The notes: generated by a model from the sequence alone, not told the origin. Counted from the stretch's first letter, positions 1 to 9,224 are shown. The stretch: 64,000 bases of DNA from JADJLQ01 sp038251405 (GCA_038251405.1 JBBSBH010000002.1:124001-188000); one strand, 5' to 3'. A program made the numbers and translations.

Positions 1-1251
1 TACCGATTGGTACAATCTATATTCAGTTCCCTCCAGGCGCATTTGATTTTCAGTATTTATCCATATTGACTCATCAGAGAAAACGTTCCTGTATTCTTGT
101 GATCGATTTAATTGAATGTTAAATTCGCAGACGCTCTGGTTTAGATTGGCAAATAAAATCAGGATTCTATTATTGATGGTATCCTCAATTTTCAGGGTAA
201 AAATGTATTCTGACTGAGAACAGGAATTAAATTCATATTTAAGATGATTGGAAAAATTTTTCCTTACAGCCAAGGCTTTAGAATAAAATTCTGAAACTCT
301 AGGCTCGCCTTCACTCCAGGCAATTTCATCCTTGTCAAAAAATTGTAATCTCTTATACAAAGGCAATTCTTGTCCTGAATAAATTAATGGGATCCCATTT
401 TGCATTAATACAGATAGCAACGCATAAAAACTGGCGTAATCACCATATCGTTCATACTCGGTGCCATTCCAACTGTTTTCGTCATGATTAGAAGTAAAAA
501 AAAGAAATCGCCTGGAAGGAGGAGTCTTATTTAAGTATTTTGAAATCAATTCCGAAAGACTATATTTATTAAGTTTACCAGCGGCTATATGCCGGGTAGT
601 ATGCATCCATTCCCAGGAATAGATGATATCAAATACTTCAAAATAAGGAAGATCTTCACATTCGCCCAGCCAAATCAACGACTTTATTTTATCCAATTGG
701 GTTTTGGCGTCCTTCCAAAAATCAAGGGGTACCAGCATGGCCATATCGCACCTGAAGCCATCAATCTTAGCTTCATTAACCCAAAACTTCATACACTCAA
801 TCAATGATTGTCGCATCTCGGGATTATTATAGTCCAGATCAATGACATCTTCCCATCCATTTCTTTCAGTAAATTGACCATGGTCATTCCTTTGATAGTA
901 ATCAGGGTTTGTCTTAGTCCAAATATGATCCCAACCTGTGTGATTAGCTACCCAATCTATAATTACTTTAAACCCAAATGAATGGGCATGAGCTACTAAT
1001 TTTTTAAAACTATTTAAATCGCCAAATTCCGGATTGACAGATCTATAATCAGATGCAGAATAATAACTTCCTAATGTACCCTTCCTATTTAACACTGATA
1101 TGGGTGTGACAGGCATGAACCAAAGTATATCTATACCCATTTTCCACAGCCTTGCCAAATGCTGCTCAAAGGCTTCAAAGTTCCCCTCCCTGGTATATTG
1201 CCTGACATTTACCTCATATATATTACTATTGCCGTAATATTCGTAATTCAT
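1..1251 (-). CDS. GH13 alpha-amylase family glycosidase, C-terminus cut by window edge
   Basis: The frame is open from an ATG at 1251 to the window edge (417 codons). It reads as a GH13 (beta/alpha)8 barrel, the family that cleaves or transfers alpha-glucosidic bonds. Near the N-terminus it begins NIYEVNVRQYT. It has the region I motif DWVANHTGWD (about residues 99-108), the nucleophile motif GFRCDMA (Asp about 169), the general acid in WLGECED (Glu about 197) and the third acidic residue in TSNHDEN (Asp about 257), so the catalytic triad is complete. No signal peptide is visible, suggesting a cytoplasmic enzyme for starch, glycogen or maltodextrin. The last visible residues resemble the C-terminal beta domain, so probably only a few residues are missing. 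It ends 10 bp before the convergently... no, co-directional trmN6-like gene's stop codon upstream. Exact specificity cannot be read from sequence. Confidence 0.9.
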   Translation of the reverse strand, partial: MNYEYYGNSNIYEVNVRQYTREGNFEAFEQHLARLWKMGIDILWFMPVTPISVLNRKGTLGSYYSASDYRSVNPEFGDLNSFKKLVAHAHSFGFKVIIDWVANHTGWDHIWTKTNPDYYQRNDHGQFTERNGWEDVIDLDYNNPEMRQSLIECMKFWVNEAKIDGFRCDMAMLVPLDFWKDAKTQLDKIKSLIWLGECEDLPYFEVFDIIYSWEWMHTTRHIAAGKLNKYSLSELISKYLNKTPPSRRFLFFTSNHDENSWNGTEYERYGDYASFYALLSVLMQNGIPLIYSGQELPLYKRLQFFDKDEIAWSEGEPRVSEFYSKALAVRKNFSNHLKYEFNSCSQSEYIFTLKIEDTINNRILILFANLNQSVCEFNIQLNRSQEYRNVFSDESIWINTENQMRLEGTEYRLYQSV

Positions 1252-1260
1252 TAGTTTGCT

Positions 1261-1989
1261 TTAAAAGTTTAAATAAAAGTCCTTAGTCAAAGCCTTATAC
1301 TCTTCTGTATATTGAGTACCTTCTTCATACACCAAAAGTTGGTTCTGAAGGTGATTCTTTTTTGTTCTTGAGAATTCGATCATTAACCTTTCTACGGTCT
1401 TTCCCTGTTTAGAGATTACCTCCGTAATTTTTGAGGCAAACAACCTATAAGTTTGACTGATCTCCATAAACCTCAAGCCCTGGAGGTATGGCAGAATCAA
1501 AACCAATTTACCTTTATCATGAAGCAATCGATCTACTGCTAACAGTAAATCACCATGAGGGAGCTTAATAGTATGTCTTGCATCATTCTTTGCTTCATTT
1601 TCAGACATCATGCCTCCAGTAAAAAAAGGTGGATTGCTTATAATCAAATCGTACTTAGCTTCGTAGGTATGAGCAAAATCCTGAATGGATTGATGGTGCA
1701 GAGTAAAGACAGATGCCCATGGAGAGTTTTTAAAATTGCCTTTAGCCTGAAGTATCGAATTTTTGTCTACATCAATGGCATGAATGTTAGCATTTTCTCC
1801 TATCCGCTGCGCTATAATTAAAGCAATCAAACCCGAGCCTGTCCCAATATCCAAAACAGTGTTTACACCATCTATGGACGCCCAGGTGCCCACTAATACT
1901 CCATCGAAGCCAACTTTCATGGTAACTAATTCCTGAGCTACTGAGAATTTTTTAAATTTGAAAGGCTGCACATTTGAATCTCTGATCAT
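1261..1989 (-). CDS. trmN6: tRNA1(Val) A37 N6-methyltransferase-like protein (TrmN6/YfiC family)
   Basis: A 242-residue class I SAM-dependent methyltransferase. The SAM-binding motif I is VLDIGTGSGLIAL (about residues 45-57). The adenine-N6 catalytic motif is SNPPFF (about 118-123), the [D/N]PP[F/Y] signature of enzymes that methylate an exocyclic amino group. The N-terminal FKFKKFSVAQELVTMKVGFDGVLVGTW is the typical TrmN6/YfiC opening. The known family member methylates A37 of tRNA1(Val). Nine bases separate its stop from the start of the GH13 gene, so the two are probably co-transcribed. It is divergent from the helicase gene across 64 bp. The exact RNA target is inferred from the family. 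Confidence 0.85.
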   Translation of the reverse strand: MIRDSNVQPFKFKKFSVAQELVTMKVGFDGVLVGTWASIDGVNTVLDIGTGSGLIALIIAQRIGENANIHAIDVDKNSILQAKGNFKNSPWASVFTLHHQSIQDFAHTYEAKYDLIISNPPFFTGGMMSENEAKNDARHTIKLPHGDLLLAVDRLLHDKGKLVLILPYLQGLRFMEISQTYRLFASKITEVISKQGKTVERLMIEFSRTKKNHLQNQLLVYEEGTQYTEEYKALTKDFYLNF

Positions 1990-2026
1990 TCTTGCAAAGA
2001 TCCTATTTCGATGATGAATTACTAAA

Positions 2027-2034
2027 TATCTTTG
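2027..2034 (+). promoter_or_regulatory. Putative Bacteroidota -7 promoter element for the helicase gene
   Basis: TATCTTTG fits the TAnnTTTG consensus of the Bacteroidota primary sigma factor and lies 20 bp before the TTG start. No clear -33 TTG is seen. Confidence 0.4.
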
Positions 2035-2053
2035 AGTAAAATATTCTATAGAT

Positions 2054-3385
2054 TTGTCATCAACAAGATTTGAACCATTATCACTAACTACTGATTTTAG
2101 AAACTGCTTAGCCCTATTTGAATATACTTCTGATTCTTATTTCGTGACAGGAAAAGCCGGAACAGGAAAATCTACCTTATTGCAACTTTTCAAGGACACT
2201 ACTCGTAAAAAAATAGCTGTTGTAGCTCCAACAGGAATTGCAGCCCTGCATGTGAGAGGTCAAACCATCCATAGTTTTTTTGGATTTCCTCCTTATCCAC
2301 TCAGAAAAAATCAAATCCATAAAGTACCTCATCAGAGGCTGTATCAACACCTAGAAGTTTTAGTTATTGATGAGATTTCCATGGTAAGGGCTGATATGCT
2401 AGATCAAATAGATTATTTCCTTAGATTAAATAGAGATAATAGTGAACCATTTGGTGGCCTGCAATTAATATGTTTTGGTGATCTTTATCAACTACCCCCG
2501 GTATTAGCCTCTATTTCTGAAAGGCAAGCATTAGAGTCCATCTATGAAACGCCTTATTTCTATTCGGCTAGCGTCTTTCAAACAGATTTTGAAATAAAAA
2601 TGATTGAGCTAAATCATGTTTACAGACAGGAAGAGTATCACTTTATTCAATTACTCGATAAAATAAGAACCAGGAATTTTGATTACGATGATCTGGAAGA
2701 ATTAAATTTTAGATCCCATGTAAAAACAATAGTAAAGGATAATGCGATTACTTTATCTACAACGAATGCTATTGCAGAAAGAATAAATTCACAAAATTTG
2801 CAACTTATAGATCATCCCCTTCACACTTACCATGCTGAAATAGAAGGTGAATTTGGAAAAAACAGCTACCCCACTGACTTGGTGTTGGTCCTTAAAGAAG
2901 GCGCTCAGATTATGTTTGTTAGAAATGACCCATCCAAAGAATTTGTAAATGGAAGTATCGGTAAAATAGTAAAGTTGGGTGAAAACTTTATATCAATAGA
3001 ATTGGATCAGTTTGGAAAATCCAAAATGATCCAATTACAGCCTATGGAATGGCATATCATTAAATACAAACTTTCCCGGGAAAAAGAAATAGAGGCTGAA
3101 GTAGTTGGCCTATTCAGACAGTACCCTATTAAATTAGCCTGGGCTATTACCATACATAAAAGCCAGGGAAAGACCTTTGACAAAATCAATATAGACTTAG
3201 GTCACGGTGCCTTTGAATTTGGTCAGACTTATGTGGCACTTTCAAGATGCAGAACGCTGAATGGAATAGTTTTAAACCGTCCTTTGCACCCAAATGATAT
3301 ATTAGTTGATCCCAGGATTAATGAATTTTATGAATCAAAGAAAAAAGTACCTCTATCCGAATTTAAACCCTGGATTGATCGATAA
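2054..3385 (+). CDS. PIF1-like AAA helicase/ATPase
   Basis: A 443-residue superfamily 1B helicase of the PIF1/RecD type. Walker A is GKAGTGKSTL (about residues 33-42) and Walker B is VIDEISMVRADMLDQID (about 102-118). A QL/GDLYQLPP motif III follows (about 139-150), and the C-terminal UvrD-like part carries TIHKSQGKTFDKI and TYVALSRCR (motifs V and VI). Such proteins unwind DNA 5' to 3'. Many Bacteroidota genomes carry a short version like this one. The start is TTG at 2054: an in-frame TGA lies at 2033-2035 and no ATG occurs before Walker A, so a non-ATG start is required. It stands alone and is followed by a terminator-like hairpin. Confidence 0.85.
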   Translation: MSSTRFEPLSLTTDFRNCLALFEYTSDSYFVTGKAGTGKSTLLQLFKDTTRKKIAVVAPTGIAALHVRGQTIHSFFGFPPYPLRKNQIHKVPHQRLYQHLEVLVIDEISMVRADMLDQIDYFLRLNRDNSEPFGGLQLICFGDLYQLPPVLASISERQALESIYETPYFYSASVFQTDFEIKMIELNHVYRQEEYHFIQLLDKIRTRNFDYDDLEELNFRSHVKTIVKDNAITLSTTNAIAERINSQNLQLIDHPLHTYHAEIEGEFGKNSYPTDLVLVLKEGAQIMFVRNDPSKEFVNGSIGKIVKLGENFISIELDQFGKSKMIQLQPMEWHIIKYKLSREKEIEAEVVGLFRQYPIKLAWAITIHKSQGKTFDKINIDLGHGAFEFGQTYVALSRCRTLNGIVLNRPLHPNDILVDPRINEFYESKKKVPLSEFKPWIDR

Positions 3386-3426
3386 AAAAAGCAAAGCTTT
3401 CCCGGGTATGTCAAGGCTTGCTTTTT
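3386..3426 (+). terminator. Terminator-like hairpin after the helicase gene
   Basis: An AAAAAGCAAAGC arm pairs with GGCTTGCTTTTT about 15 bases downstream, with one bulge, and ends in a T tract. It begins at the helicase stop codon. Confidence 0.6.
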
Positions 3427-3433
3427 CTGTATA

Positions 3434-3447
3434 CCCAAATATTTGGG
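3434..3447. other. Perfect 14-bp palindrome in the intergenic region
   Basis: CCCAAATATTTGGG is a perfect dyad just after the terminator-like hairpin, about 225 bp upstream of the next gene. It could be an operator or part of an extended 3' structure. The rest of the 3448-3646 stretch shows nothing recognisable. Confidence 0.3.
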
Positions 3448-3646
3448 CGGTATTTTCATGACTTCCGCAGCTTTAGTAAATAAATAGAACATTGACAATC
3501 AGATAGCTATTATGAATTTTTACAAAATGAGGATCTCAGGGATGATTTTAGTTTAGTATTTGAAAATAAATTTTAGATAATATCAAAATAATTTGATCTA
3601 AACCAGTAACAAAAAACAGAGCACATCCCCTTGCACACAGAAATAA

Positions 3647-3654
3647 TATCTTTG
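3647..3654 (+). promoter_or_regulatory. Putative -7 promoter element
   Basis: TATCTTTG matches TAnnTTTG and sits 17 bp before the TTG start at 3672, supporting that start. Confidence 0.4.
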
Positions 3655-3671
3655 CAAAAAAATATTTTTGT

Positions 3672-4400
3672 TTGAGACATTTTGCCTCTATCATTATTTG
3701 CTTAATCATAGCAGCTCCTTCATCGGCACAGGATAGCCTGCAACAAAAAATATTGATTCAATTAGGTTATGGGGTACAACTCGGAGGAGGAGACTTTGCC
3801 AAAAGATATGGATCTCACGGTATTTTAGAAGGAAGTTTAATTCTCCATCTAAAAACAATGGAAACAGGACCCTCTTTTCAATTTTTATATGGATCGAAAG
3901 TGAAAGAAGATGTACTTGCACTTTTGCGCACTCCGGAGGGGGATCTGATCGGATTAGATCATATGCTTGCCGAGGTAGATCTGAGGTTAAGGGGATTGGT
4001 GATGGGCTGGAAGATTGCAAAATCGTTTCCAGTGGGAAATGCAGGCGGGGAAATCGCAGTAGGCATTCAACCTTCGTGGATCAGCCATTGGATTCGGTTT
4101 CAAAACACGGGAAACAGCTTCGAACCCATTCAAGGCATTTATAGATACGGGTATGACAGATTATCTACAGGATGGGGCCTACAGGAAAATGTCAGTTACA
4201 GGTACCTGAGTAAAAATCATTTGATCAATTTTGAAATAGAGGCACATTTGATCCAGGCCAATACTACTATCAGAAGAAATACTCAATTTGACAATCCAGC
4301 AACTGGCCTTAAAAAGCAAAAAGATGGATTGATGGGTATAGTTGCCAAATGGATTATTCCAATTTATACCCGTAAAAATCCTGAAAATATATATTATTGA
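3672..4400 (+). CDS. Predicted secreted or outer-membrane beta-barrel protein of unknown function
   Basis: A 242-residue protein with a signal peptide (about residues 1-19, hydrophobic ASIIICLIIAAP, cleavage probably after SSAQ). The rest has alternating Gly/aromatic beta-type stretches such as IQLGYGVQLGGGDF and SFQFLYGSK, as in small outer-membrane barrels. No named family is recognised. The start is TTG, since no ATG lies near the signal peptide and the promoter element sits just upstream. It precedes waaA with a short overlap or gap, so it may share a transcript with the LPS genes. The barrel assignment is inference. Confidence 0.6.
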   Translation: MRHFASIIICLIIAAPSSAQDSLQQKILIQLGYGVQLGGGDFAKRYGSHGILEGSLILHLKTMETGPSFQFLYGSKVKEDVLALLRTPEGDLIGLDHMLAEVDLRLRGLVMGWKIAKSFPVGNAGGEIAVGIQPSWISHWIRFQNTGNSFEPIQGIYRYGYDRLSTGWGLQENVSYRYLSKNHLINFEIEAHLIQANTTIRRNTQFDNPATGLKKQKDGLMGIVAKWIIPIYTRKNPENIYY

Positions 4401-4408
4401 AATTGCGA

Positions 4409-5614
4409 ATGGGTATTCTTTATAATTTTTTCCTGACCATTTTACTTCCAATCCTCTATGTAGGATCATTCTTTAATAAAAAGATAAATAAGTGGTTGAC
4501 TTCCAGGAGGAATCAAACCATTCCCAAAAACCTGGACGGGCCTATATGGATACATGCAGCGTCGTTGGGTGAATTCGAGCAGGGCAGGTCATTAATAGAG
4601 GCTATAAAAAAGCAGTGGCCCTCTAAAAAAATAGCACTCACATTTTTTTCGAGCTCAGGATATGAAGCAAGAAAAAACTATGCCTATGCAGATTGGGTGG
4701 GATATATTCCCTATGATAAACAGTCGAAGGCAAAAAAATTCATAGAAGCACTCGATCCTTGCCTGGCCATATTTATTAAATATGAATTTTGGTACCATCA
4801 TTTAAAAATGCTCGATCAAAAAAAGATCCCTTTTATTTTTATTTCAAGCTATTGGTGGCAGGATCATTTTTTATTAAAGCCATGGAATAAATGGCTACTT
4901 AAAAAAGCATTATATGCTGATCGAATTTTTGTCCAGGATGAAATGAGTGGATCCTTTTTAGCCCAAACAGGATATGAAAAAATCACTATCGCCGGAGATA
5001 CGAGAATCGACCGTGTGCTGGAGATAAAAAATGAAGCTTTCACGGATGTCAAATGCAACCAACTTTTAAAATACAAACCAGTATTAGTAGCTGGGAGCAC
5101 CTGGGCGGAAGATGAAGTACTGCTAGCTAATCTTCTTCAACTGAATAATGAATATGCACTAGTAGTTGCTCCTCATGATGTTAGTAAAAAAAGGATAGAT
5201 GAAGTCATGATTTATTTCAAAGCTTACAAACCAAAAATCTTATCCCATTGGAATGGGGAGGACTTTAAAGTAATGATTATAGATCAGTTGGGTCTTTTGA
5301 ATAAATTGTATCGATTTGCAAGCGTGGCCTATGTAGGAGGCGGTTTTGGAAAAGGCATTCACAACACCCTGGAAGCGGTGGTGTATGGGATCCCGGTTTT
5401 CTATGGTCCTCACCACAAAGCTTTTAAAGAAGCCATTGATTTTACGCAATCAGGGATTGGCTTTTCCATAAACAATTCTCAGGAAATGAATGCCGTTCTT
5501 CAAAAATTAGATGAAAGCACGTTAGATAAAATAAAAAATAAATCAACGGAATATTTTGAACAAAATGCAGGAGCTACAGCTAAAATCATTGCTTACCTTC
5601 ACACCCAGATGTAG
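4409..5614 (+). CDS. waaA: 3-deoxy-D-manno-octulosonic acid (Kdo) transferase
   Basis: A GT30 glycosyltransferase that adds Kdo from CMP-Kdo to lipid IVA at the inner membrane. After an N-terminal membrane anchor (ILYNFFLTILLPILYVGSFF), it has the family motif IWIHAASLGEFEQG with the catalytic Glu, a Rossmann-like second half with VLVAGSTWAEDE, and the donor-site segment YVGGGFGKGIHNTLEAVVYGIPVFYGP. ATG 4409 was chosen. An in-frame TTG at 4397, overlapping the previous stop, would add four residues. Length (about 401 residues) is usual for the family. Nine bases separate it from the heptose kinase, consistent with an LPS-core operon. Confidence 0.93.
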   Translation: MGILYNFFLTILLPILYVGSFFNKKINKWLTSRRNQTIPKNLDGPIWIHAASLGEFEQGRSLIEAIKKQWPSKKIALTFFSSSGYEARKNYAYADWVGYIPYDKQSKAKKFIEALDPCLAIFIKYEFWYHHLKMLDQKKIPFIFISSYWWQDHFLLKPWNKWLLKKALYADRIFVQDEMSGSFLAQTGYEKITIAGDTRIDRVLEIKNEAFTDVKCNQLLKYKPVLVAGSTWAEDEVLLANLLQLNNEYALVVAPHDVSKKRIDEVMIYFKAYKPKILSHWNGEDFKVMIIDQLGLLNKLYRFASVAYVGGGFGKGIHNTLEAVVYGIPVFYGPHHKAFKEAIDFTQSGIGFSINNSQEMNAVLQKLDESTLDKIKNKSTEYFEQNAGATAKIIAYLHTQM

Positions 5615-5623
5615 ATTAATGAA

Positions 5624-6592
5624 ATGATATTAACAGAAAAATTAATAGCCTTTGAAAAAACTAAAATCCTGGTCATCGGTGATATCATTTTAGATATATA
5701 TCTGCATGGAAAAGTGGAACGTATTTCACCAGAGGCACCTATCCCTATACTTAATCATACACATACGCATCATGCTCTGGGAGGAGCCGCCAATGTGGCT
5801 GCGAATCTAAAAGGACTTGGGGCCGATATTACATTAATATCTATATGCGGGGAAGATACAGAAGCGGAGTATCTGCAAACCATGCTGGAGCTGGATGGTA
5901 TTGCCTATAAACTGGTCCACCTTAAAGACAGACATACTTCCAGCAAGACCCGGGTGATAGCGAGCAGCCAGCAAATGATCAGGATCGATCACGAAACCAC
6001 CAGGGACATTTCCAAAATTAATGAAGAGTTAGTATTCAGCAACCTGGAAAATATATTCCATGAGGAAACCCCCATGGCAATAGTATTGGAGGATTATAAT
6101 AAAGGCTTGTTGACCAAAAGTCTTATATCCAAAATCTTAGAATTGGCCGTAACCAAGGGCATTTCTGTAATAGTAGATCCTAAAAAAAGTAATTTCTTTT
6201 CATACATAGGTTGTACCGTTTTCAAGCCAAATCTGAAAGAATGTGCTGCCCAATTGCCTTTTGAGATTTTACCCGAGCTGGAGTCGTTAGTAAAAGCGGA
6301 CCAGTATTTAAGAGAAAGATTGCATTTCAAAATACTGATGATTACCCTGGCAGAGCATGGAATGTTTATATCTGATGGGGTTGACCAGCAATTAATTCCT
6401 ACAGAAATTAAACAAATTTCAGATGTCAGCGGGGCTGGCGATACCGTGACTGCAATTGCAACATTTGGGTGGCTCCAGTCGTTATCCATATCTGAAATAG
6501 CCATACTTGCAAATCAAGCTGCTGGCTTTGTCTGCGGAATTCCTGGAGTACACGCTATTCAACGAGAAGAACTTACCAAATTTAATATTTAA
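5624..6592 (+). CDS. rfaE1: D-glycero-beta-D-manno-heptose-7-phosphate kinase (RfaE domain I)
   Basis: A 322-residue PfkB/ribokinase-fold sugar kinase. It has the N-terminal signature GGAANVAANLKGLGADI (about residues 54-70) and the C-terminal SGAGDTVTA (about 272-280) with the catalytic-base Asp. The ISPEAPIPIL segment is characteristic of HldE/RfaE kinases, which phosphorylate heptose-7-phosphate at C1 on the path to ADP-heptose. Only the kinase domain is present. The nucleotidyltransferase domain fused to it in enterobacteria is absent and must be encoded elsewhere if the pathway is complete. It directly follows waaA. The sugar specificity is inferred from motif and neighbourhood. Confidence 0.85.
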   Translation: MILTEKLIAFEKTKILVIGDIILDIYLHGKVERISPEAPIPILNHTHTHHALGGAANVAANLKGLGADITLISICGEDTEAEYLQTMLELDGIAYKLVHLKDRHTSSKTRVIASSQQMIRIDHETTRDISKINEELVFSNLENIFHEETPMAIVLEDYNKGLLTKSLISKILELAVTKGISVIVDPKKSNFFSYIGCTVFKPNLKECAAQLPFEILPELESLVKADQYLRERLHFKILMITLAEHGMFISDGVDQQLIPTEIKQISDVSGAGDTVTAIATFGWLQSLSISEIAILANQAAGFVCGIPGVHAIQREELTKFNI

Positions 6593-6627
6593 AATCTTAT
6601 TTTCGCACTTCAAAATAAATCAAACAA

Positions 6628-8868
6628 ATGGCTTCAAGACTTTACGCTTTACTTACCTTTTTATTCCTAACCATCACTTTGATTGGTCAATCCAAACTGC
6701 ATATCTCCAGCCCTGCCAGCATTGCGGGCGACTACGACATTTCAAAGGCACTTTTTGGAAACGGATTTTCAGATACCTTAAAAGGCGAAATCATTATTGC
6801 TCAAAACGGTACTGCAACTACTGGCAATACTGCCATTACCAATAATATAGCAGGGAAAATAGCTATTGTAGATCGTGGAGACAGTTCATTTTCAGTAAAA
6901 GCAAAAAATGTGCAAGATGCCGGGGCTATTGCCTTCATTCTTTGCAATAACAGGAATGCTACTGAAATTTTCGCCATGGTAGGAGACCCATCCCTCACCA
7001 TTCCTAGTGTGATGATTTCTCAAAATGATTGTATTAAAATAAAAGCAGCCGCCAATGGTGCACAGGGTTATTTTTTCTTTCTTGACCCTACTGGGGCTGA
7101 ACCTGTACTCTACTCTGAAACATTCAATGGTGGGAAAGGCGCCTGGACTACAAAAGGCCTGAGCGCAGCCAGGGATACATTTAAGTGGGATGCCAAAGGT
7201 ATCACTAATGGTGCCTTAGCAGGTTTCAGAATTGATGCGCCCACAGCAGATAATGGCACCATGGTTTTTGACGCTGATTTTTTGACTACCCAAGGCGATA
7301 CTAATAAAATTCCTAATGGTCCACCACCCTATCCCCAGCATACTGGTGAGCTTATATCCCCGGTAATAAATTGTAGCACCTTTAACTCCGTTACGCTTAA
7401 GTTTTTTGAATTATATGCTGGACTAAATGGAAGTACCTATATTTCCTATTCTACTGATGGCGGTGCTACCTGGGCTGCCAATATAGAGGTAAATGAAGAT
7501 CTGCAGCCTAATGAAACTACGCCTCGGGGCAAATTTCTTAAAATCGATCTTCCGCAGTTGGCCAATAAGGCTCAGGCAAGAGTCAAATTTGTATTCGACG
7601 GAGACTTTTATGCATGGGTTATAGACGATGTAAAACTCTTAGGCAAATCTGCTTTTGATCTTGCGGTGCAACCTAAACAATTCTTCTTTCCGTTTAATTA
7701 TGCTACCCCTGCCAGTCAGATTGGTACTGATACCAGTACATTCTCTGCTGATGTGGCTAACTTCGGACTGAATGCAGCTACCAATGTTAAAATGAAAGTA
7801 AAAATTACTACTAGTGCTGGTACAGTCCTCCATTCAGATAGTTTAGTCATTCCAAATTTGCCTGCCGGTGCAATGGATACGACATTCTTTTTTGCTAAAT
7901 CTTTTATTCCCGGTAAACTTAGTGCTGGTACCTATAAGCTTACCTATTCCGTAGAAGGTGGCAGTGGATCACCGGCCGATACAGACCCTACTAATAATAC
8001 CCAATCACAAACATTTATAATTACTACCGACTTATATGCTAAAGATGATGGGTTAGCAAATAATTCAGGATACAGAGCCTCCAATGATGGTGATTATTTT
8101 GTAGGAAATCTATACAATACCTCTACGGATTGGAATGCCAATGATAAGTTTAAAGCAAGTGATGTCACCTTTGGATGTTTTATGCCTGCGGCTGATGGCA
8201 CGCTTAAAGGAAAATCTGCCACTATTTACCTGGCTGAATTACTTCCTACTATTGACCGGAATTTTGACAATTTCGATGTTAGCAAATCCATCGTGGACAA
8301 TACAGCACAGCTGAAAATTATTGGTATAGGTACCCATGAATTCACTCAAGCCCAGAGTGAGACACCGACGGTAACTATACAGGATGTGATTTCATTTAAT
8401 GACAAAGTAGATCTTAAAAAAGGTACTCGTTACCTGGTAGGTGTGTCCTATTCTGAAGGATTGAATAAAGCTTATACTTTTCATGAATTAGATATTTCTT
8501 ATTTCTATGTGTCTACTTTGAAATATGATGCCGGCAGCTGGTATTCGTTCCCATACGGTGCAGTTATTCGAATGAAACTGGAATTGTCGACAGCCATTGA
8601 TCAGATACAATTGCCAGAAACTTCATTACAATTATTACCTAATCCGACAACCGATTATATAAAGGCAACGGTTAAATTTGAGAAATCGACTAATGTTAAT
8701 TTCACTATTGCTGATATTAATGGAAGATTACTTCAATTCCAATCCAGGAAAAATGTAGTGAATGATACCTATGAGTTTGATACCAGATCATACGCTCCTG
8801 GTACTTATTTGATGCGTATATCTACCGATGAAGGTACTAAGACTAAGAAGTTTGTAGTGGCAAGATAG
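6628..8868 (+). CDS. Secreted PA-domain protein with T9SS sorting domain
   Basis: A 746-residue secreted protein. A signal peptide (about 1-20, ending LIGQ) is followed by a protease-associated (PA) domain (about 55-150: IAGKIAIVDRGDSSFSVKAKN, GAIAFILCNN). A MAM/jelly-roll-like region follows (about 160-345: SETFNGGKGAW, YISYSTDGGATW). Next is a CARDB-like beta domain (about 355-470: TFSADVANFGLNAATNV), an unassigned region, and a C-terminal type IX sorting domain (about 668-746: LLPNPTTDYIKA, YAPGTYLMRIS, KKFVV). No catalytic motif of a protease is visible, so it may be an adhesin or binding protein. It starts 35 bp after the heptose kinase. Confidence 0.85.
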   Translation: MASRLYALLTFLFLTITLIGQSKLHISSPASIAGDYDISKALFGNGFSDTLKGEIIIAQNGTATTGNTAITNNIAGKIAIVDRGDSSFSVKAKNVQDAGAIAFILCNNRNATEIFAMVGDPSLTIPSVMISQNDCIKIKAAANGAQGYFFFLDPTGAEPVLYSETFNGGKGAWTTKGLSAARDTFKWDAKGITNGALAGFRIDAPTADNGTMVFDADFLTTQGDTNKIPNGPPPYPQHTGELISPVINCSTFNSVTLKFFELYAGLNGSTYISYSTDGGATWAANIEVNEDLQPNETTPRGKFLKIDLPQLANKAQARVKFVFDGDFYAWVIDDVKLLGKSAFDLAVQPKQFFFPFNYATPASQIGTDTSTFSADVANFGLNAATNVKMKVKITTSAGTVLHSDSLVIPNLPAGAMDTTFFFAKSFIPGKLSAGTYKLTYSVEGGSGSPADTDPTNNTQSQTFIITTDLYAKDDGLANNSGYRASNDGDYFVGNLYNTSTDWNANDKFKASDVTFGCFMPAADGTLKGKSATIYLAELLPTIDRNFDNFDVSKSIVDNTAQLKIIGIGTHEFTQAQSETPTVTIQDVISFNDKVDLKKGTRYLVGVSYSEGLNKAYTFHELDISYFYVSTLKYDAGSWYSFPYGAVIRMKLELSTAIDQIQLPETSLQLLPNPTTDYIKATVKFEKSTNVNFTIADINGRLLQFQSRKNVVNDTYEFDTRSYAPGTYLMRISTDEGTKTKKFVVAR

Positions 8869-9224
8869 ACTTCAATGCAATGTTCGATTTACGAGTTACA
8901 ATTTACGAGTTAGGAATACTTAGCTCGTAATTTGTATATCGTACATCGTAAATTGAAGTTGTTTATTCTCAACATTTTGGTGATTTGTAATGCCAGGAAA
9001 TTACGAGTTACGAATTACAATTTTCGGGTTAAGCCTTTTTGCTCGTAATTCGTATGTCGTAAATCGTAAATTGAAAATGTTTATTCTCAACATTTTGGTG
9101 ATTTTGTAATGCCAAGAAATTACGAGTTACGAATTACAATTTTCGGATTAGGACTATGTGCTCGTAATTTGTATATCATACATCGAAAATGATCTTGTCC
9201 TCATTCCTAATTCCTAATTGAATT
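8869..9224. repeat. Three imperfect tandem copies of a palindromic intergenic repeat
   Basis: This gene-free stretch holds three copies of a unit of about 112-118 bp, starting near 8889, 9002 and 9121; the last is truncated near 9188. Each begins with a left arm like TACGAGTTACGAATTACAAT and ends with a near-complementary right arm (GCTCGTAATTCGTATGTCGT then AAATCGTAAATTG), so each can form a long imperfect hairpin. The spacer containing TTTATTCTCAACATTTTGG occurs after copies 1 and 2 (8962 and 9080, period 118). It lies between two convergent genes and may act as a bidirectional terminator. Confidence 0.8.

Noticed and set aside
589..807. 72-codon plus-strand ORF
   Set aside because: It lies inside the GH13 gene on the opposite strand, whose catalytic motifs are clear.
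8889..9188. CRISPR-like array
   Set aside because: Repeats are over 100 bp, imperfect and palindromic, spacers are conserved rather than unique, and no cas genes are present.
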